A stretch of DNA of 64,000 nucleotides. Origin: Psychroserpens damuponensis (GTDB lineage Bacteria; Bacteroidota; Bacteroidia; Flavobacteriales; Flavobacteriaceae). Below the pieces are notes generated by a model. The model saw only the letters and a program-made list of their open reading frames with translations, did no database searches and was not told the DNA's origin. This document shows positions 61,587 to 64,000 of the stretch, piece by piece; within the stretch, counting starts at the first letter, position 1, and every line of letters begins with the position of its first letter. The translations under genes and the position numbers were made by a program. The DNA is taken from the NCBI RefSeq assembly GCF_000826655.1, contig NZ_JXJO01000018.1, positions 32,169 through 96,168 on the forward strand. Direction: 5' to 3'.

Positions 61587-62900
61587 TTGAAAAAAATAAT
61601 TTTGATATTCTGCGTATTTGCTTTTGCTAAATCATATTCGCAAACAGTACAAGACTCAACCAAAGTTTATAAAAAACGTGTATTAGAAACTACAGAAGTA
61701 GATTTTCTAACAAGTTACTATTCGCAAGATGGAGATAATGCTGCGGTAAGTGGCGGAATAGGTAATGAAGAATTAACAGATGTTACAGGAACTTTTGTTG
61801 TTTCAATACCTTTAAATGATGATGATGTATTAACTATTGATGCAGGAGTTTCAGCATACACATCAGCATCTTCAAGTAACGTTGGACCTTTTGATGATGG
61901 ACCAGCAGACCCATTTCAAGCATCTTCTGGCGCATCGAGTAGCGACCTTTGGGCAAATTTAACAGGAAGTTATAGTCATAGCTCTGACGATAGAAATGAT
62001 ATTTGGTCTGCAAAAGTATCTATTTCATCAGAATACGATTATTTTTCAGCTGGTGTTGGCGGTAGTTACACAAAATTATTTAACGAAAAGAATACAGAGT
62101 TAAGCGTAAACGCAAATGTTTATATCGATACTTGGAATGCCATTTACCCAACCGAATTAAGACCATTTGGAGAAAACGGCAATGGTTTAAACAATAGTTT
62201 GTTCACGCAAAATACAATTACAGGCAACACAAATTACAATCCTAGATTTAGTGAATTTAAAGATGAAGGACGTAATTCTTATTCATTAGGTTTCGGGTTC
62301 TCTCAAATTCTTCACAAGAATGTACAAGGTTCGTTAGCATTAGATTTTGTGCAACAACAAGGTTTATTATCTACACCATTTCAAAGAGTGTATTTTAGTG
62401 ATGTAGCAGATTCATTTATAGATAATTTTCAACTTGCAGATGCAGTTGAGCGTTTACCAGATTCAAGATTTAAAGTAGCTGTAGGTGGTCGTTTAAATTG
62501 GTATTTAAATGAAACATTTACAGTAAGAACATTCTATCGCTATTATTTTGATGATTGGGGAATATCTTCACATACTGCAAGTATTGAAGTGCCAATTAAA
62601 ATTACTGATAAGTTTACTTTGTATCCTTCTTATAGATTTTATAACCAAACAGCAGCCGATTATTTTAGACCTTATGAAAGTGCTTTATCTACCGATGACT
62701 TTTATACTTCTGATTATGACCTTTCCGAATATTCTGCTAACCAAATTGGATTTGGAGTGTCTTATACAGATATTTTCGCAAAGGCACATATTTGGAAACT
62801 AGGTCTAAAAAGTATTGACTTAAAATTTTATCAGTACGATAGAGATACATCTTTTAGTTCTAGTATTATTACAGCAGGATTTAAGTTTGTAATGGATTAA
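61587..62900 (+). CDS. DUF3570 outer membrane beta-barrel protein
   Basis: 437 residues from a TTG at 61587; the open frame runs further upstream, but the signal peptide starts here (KKIILIFCVFAFAKSYSQ). The body is a beta-barrel: EVDFLTSYYSQDGDNAAVSGG, SIPLNDDDVLTIDAGVSAYTSASS, FYRYYFDDWGISSHTASIEVP and final TAGFKFVMD. It belongs to DUF3570, which accompanies DUF4266. Likely a pore or export channel of the outer membrane that works with the Cys-tailed lipoprotein. Codons and composition match its neighbours. Confidence 0.88.
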   Translation: MKKIILIFCVFAFAKSYSQTVQDSTKVYKKRVLETTEVDFLTSYYSQDGDNAAVSGGIGNEELTDVTGTFVVSIPLNDDDVLTIDAGVSAYTSASSSNVGPFDDGPADPFQASSGASSSDLWANLTGSYSHSSDDRNDIWSAKVSISSEYDYFSAGVGGSYTKLFNEKNTELSVNANVYIDTWNAIYPTELRPFGENGNGLNNSLFTQNTITGNTNYNPRFSEFKDEGRNSYSLGFGFSQILHKNVQGSLALDFVQQQGLLSTPFQRVYFSDVADSFIDNFQLADAVERLPDSRFKVAVGGRLNWYLNETFTVRTFYRYYFDDWGISSHTASIEVPIKITDKFTLYPSYRFYNQTAADYFRPYESALSTDDFYTSDYDLSEYSANQIGFGVSYTDIFAKAHIWKLGLKSIDLKFYQYDRDTSFSSSIITAGFKFVMD

Positions 62901-63074
62901 TCAAATATTGGAATTTTGTTTATTTTAAGCCAACGCTAAAAAGCCATACACATTCGCAATTCGCTTAAGCCACCACACAAGCCAAAAATTGCAAAAGAGT
63001 ATGTCTTGCCAACGCTCAATTATGAACTAAATAACAAACATCGGAACAATAAGCAGAACGTGAAAAGCACTATT
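62901..63074. other. Spacer with second GCCAACGC repeat
   Basis: Block 62928-63019 opens AGCCAACGC, contains CAAGCC and closes CTTGCCAACGCTCAA, repeating the block at 59729-59816 in the same direction. No gene fits. It leads into attC-like site B. Confidence 0.55.
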
Positions 63075-63270
63075 CACAACAATGTATATAAAACATAGCT
63101 ATTACAGGCTTTCCGAGAGGTTTTTGTATATTTACGAAGTACGCCAAATTTTTAATTTGGTTATATTTATAAAAGAAAATTAAACATAAAAATTAAAAAT
63201 TCGGCTCGTGTTTAATCCGAAACGATAGAGTTTATTTATACGCTACGTTTCATATACGGAGACGTTGGGC
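63075..63270 (+). repeat. attC-like site B
   Basis: Starts CACAAC (63075-63080), the complement of GTTGTG that opens this unit at 59678, and ends GTTGGGC (63264-63270), a full GTTRRRY core. The arms GTATATAAAACATAGC (from 63083) and GCTACGTTTCATATAC (63242-63257) are complementary at 14 of 16 positions. Total about 196 bases. Confidence 0.62.
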
Positions 63271-63302
63271 ACAATATAAAAATACTCGAATTCAAAAAAA
63301 TA

Positions 63303-63890
63303 ATGGGAATAAACGATTATGTAACAGGAATAATTTCAATAATTGCCATTGTGATTTCAGTAATCGCTTATATTCAAAATACAAGAATCGAGAAAAGACA
63401 ATTACGAATAGAAAAGTTAGAAGAAATGCTTGAAATCACTCACATTCTTATGGGTAATTATCAGTACTTTGAAGATACTAATTTTTTCAAAAATATTATG
63501 CTTTCGGAAACAAAAGACAGTACTGAAATAGAAAAATATAACCGACAAGTAAAAAGTTTAATTCAAATATCAGAAAATATTGACCTACAAAATAAACTTA
63601 CAAGATTGTTTGTTTTGAATAATTCTTACTTACCAAAAAAAGAATTGAAAGAAAAAATTGGAGTTTTTATTGCAGTTTATACTTCTATTGCGGAAAACAC
63701 TATGATAAACCCAAAAAATATTATTGATAATCTTCCTTTTAATGATTTCCCAAAAAGATGGGATTTCTTGGAATTCACTAGAGAAATACAAAATGAATTA
63801 ATTGTAGAAATGGACTTGGGATATAAAGATAGTATTGACAATAAAAACACATATGAGAAGAAATTTAAAGAGCGATATAAACTAAAATAA
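63303..63890 (+). CDS. Cassette-encoded membrane-anchored protein, function unknown
   Basis: 195 residues. One N-terminal transmembrane helix (about 5-25, YVTGIISIIAIVISVIAYI) is followed by a charged coiled-coil-like helix (RIEKRQLRIEKLEEMLE) and a helical cytoplasmic domain (IQISENIDLQNKLTRLFVLN, FPKRWDFLEFTREIQNEL). I do not recognise it; single-helix helical proteins of this type are frequent in accessory arrays. The unit is bounded by GTTGGGCACA (63264) and its complement TGTGCCCAAC (63895). Confidence 0.6.
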   Translation: MGINDYVTGIISIIAIVISVIAYIQNTRIEKRQLRIEKLEEMLEITHILMGNYQYFEDTNFFKNIMLSETKDSTEIEKYNRQVKSLIQISENIDLQNKLTRLFVLNNSYLPKKELKEKIGVFIAVYTSIAENTMINPKNIIDNLPFNDFPKRWDFLEFTREIQNELIVEMDLGYKDSIDNKNTYEKKFKERYKLK

Positions 63891-63894
63891 ATAC

Positions 63895-64000
63895 TGTGCC
63901 CAACACCGTGTATAATTAATTGCTTTTTTCAGGCTTACTTACGAAAATTCCTGCGGAATTTTCTCTGGTTCGTGAAAGTTTGCTAACTTTAGTGCTTAAA
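63895..64000 (+). repeat. attC-like site C (runs off the window)
   Basis: Starts TGTGCCCAAC (63895-63904), the exact complement of GTTGGGCACA at the head of the same unit, then ACCGTGTATAATTAATTGC, which aligns with CAACAATGTATATAAAACA of site B. GAAAATTCC/GGAATTTTC near 63943 is an internal hairpin. The right arm lies beyond the window. Confidence 0.6.

Noticed and set aside
1..64000. CRISPR array, rRNA operon or replication origin
   Set aside because: No regularly spaced repeats of 25-40 bases, no rRNA sequence and no DnaA-box cluster were seen.

Overview
The window is low-GC (about one third G+C by eye) chromosomal DNA from a marine member of the Flavobacteriaceae (Bacteroidota). The evidence is SusC/SusD pairs, GSCFA and DUF6252-type proteins, lipoproteins starting SCSSDDD, and promoters with the Bacteroidota -7 element TAnnTTTG. 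The genus cannot be fixed from the sequence alone.

Region 1 (1-30 kb) is mostly conserved core: a DUF2851 fragment, a DinB-like protein, a uracil-DNA-glycosylase-like protein, YaaA, two glycosyltransferases, RluD, a PASTA protein, Ddl, CoaD, a TPR histidine kinase with its LuxR-type regulator, a beta-propeller protein, AlaS, an M23 peptidase, a MerR regulator, a LemA/TPM cluster, a TonB-type outer membrane protein, an XRE/membrane protein pair, Der, Era, YihY and a SpoU methyltransferase.

Region 2 (30-57.1 kb) is a complete alginate utilisation locus. Two PL6, one PL7 and one PL17 lyase cut alginate. SusC/SusD imports oligomers, KdgF opens unsaturated monouronate to DEH, an ExuT-like MFS carrier takes DEH into the cytoplasm, an SDR reduces it to KDG, one of two PfkB kinases makes KDPG, and Eda splits it to pyruvate and glyceraldehyde-3-phosphate. 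Additions are a probable PPi-type phosphofructokinase, a YhcH protein, a gluconokinase/6-phosphogluconate dehydrogenase fusion, and an Nramp-fold transporter without the metal ligands. Three lyase/SusC transcription units share tandem 13-bp operators (TTGGTWWACCAGA), probably sites for the resident FadR-type GntR regulator. A full-length LacI regulator has its own palindromes. A possible antisense small RNA lies in the susC leader.

Region 3 (57.4-64 kb) is accessory DNA. It starts with a 3' fragment of an initiator-like tRNA-Met and its terminator, then a Zn-ribbon protein and a tyrosine recombinase. Directly behind the recombinase is a string of gene units separated by attC-like hairpin sites. 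Each unit begins with GTTRRR-type bases that are complementary to the start of the site closing the same unit, the hallmark of integron cassettes, yet the recombinase lacks the IntI-specific insert. One unit carries a thioredoxin/ApbE/DUF4266/DUF3570 operon. This integron-like array is the strongest candidate for an undescribed system. A second genome-scale signal is a roughly twenty-fold repeated 8-10 bp word, ATTTCCGAAG, in regions 1 and 2 but absent from region 3.
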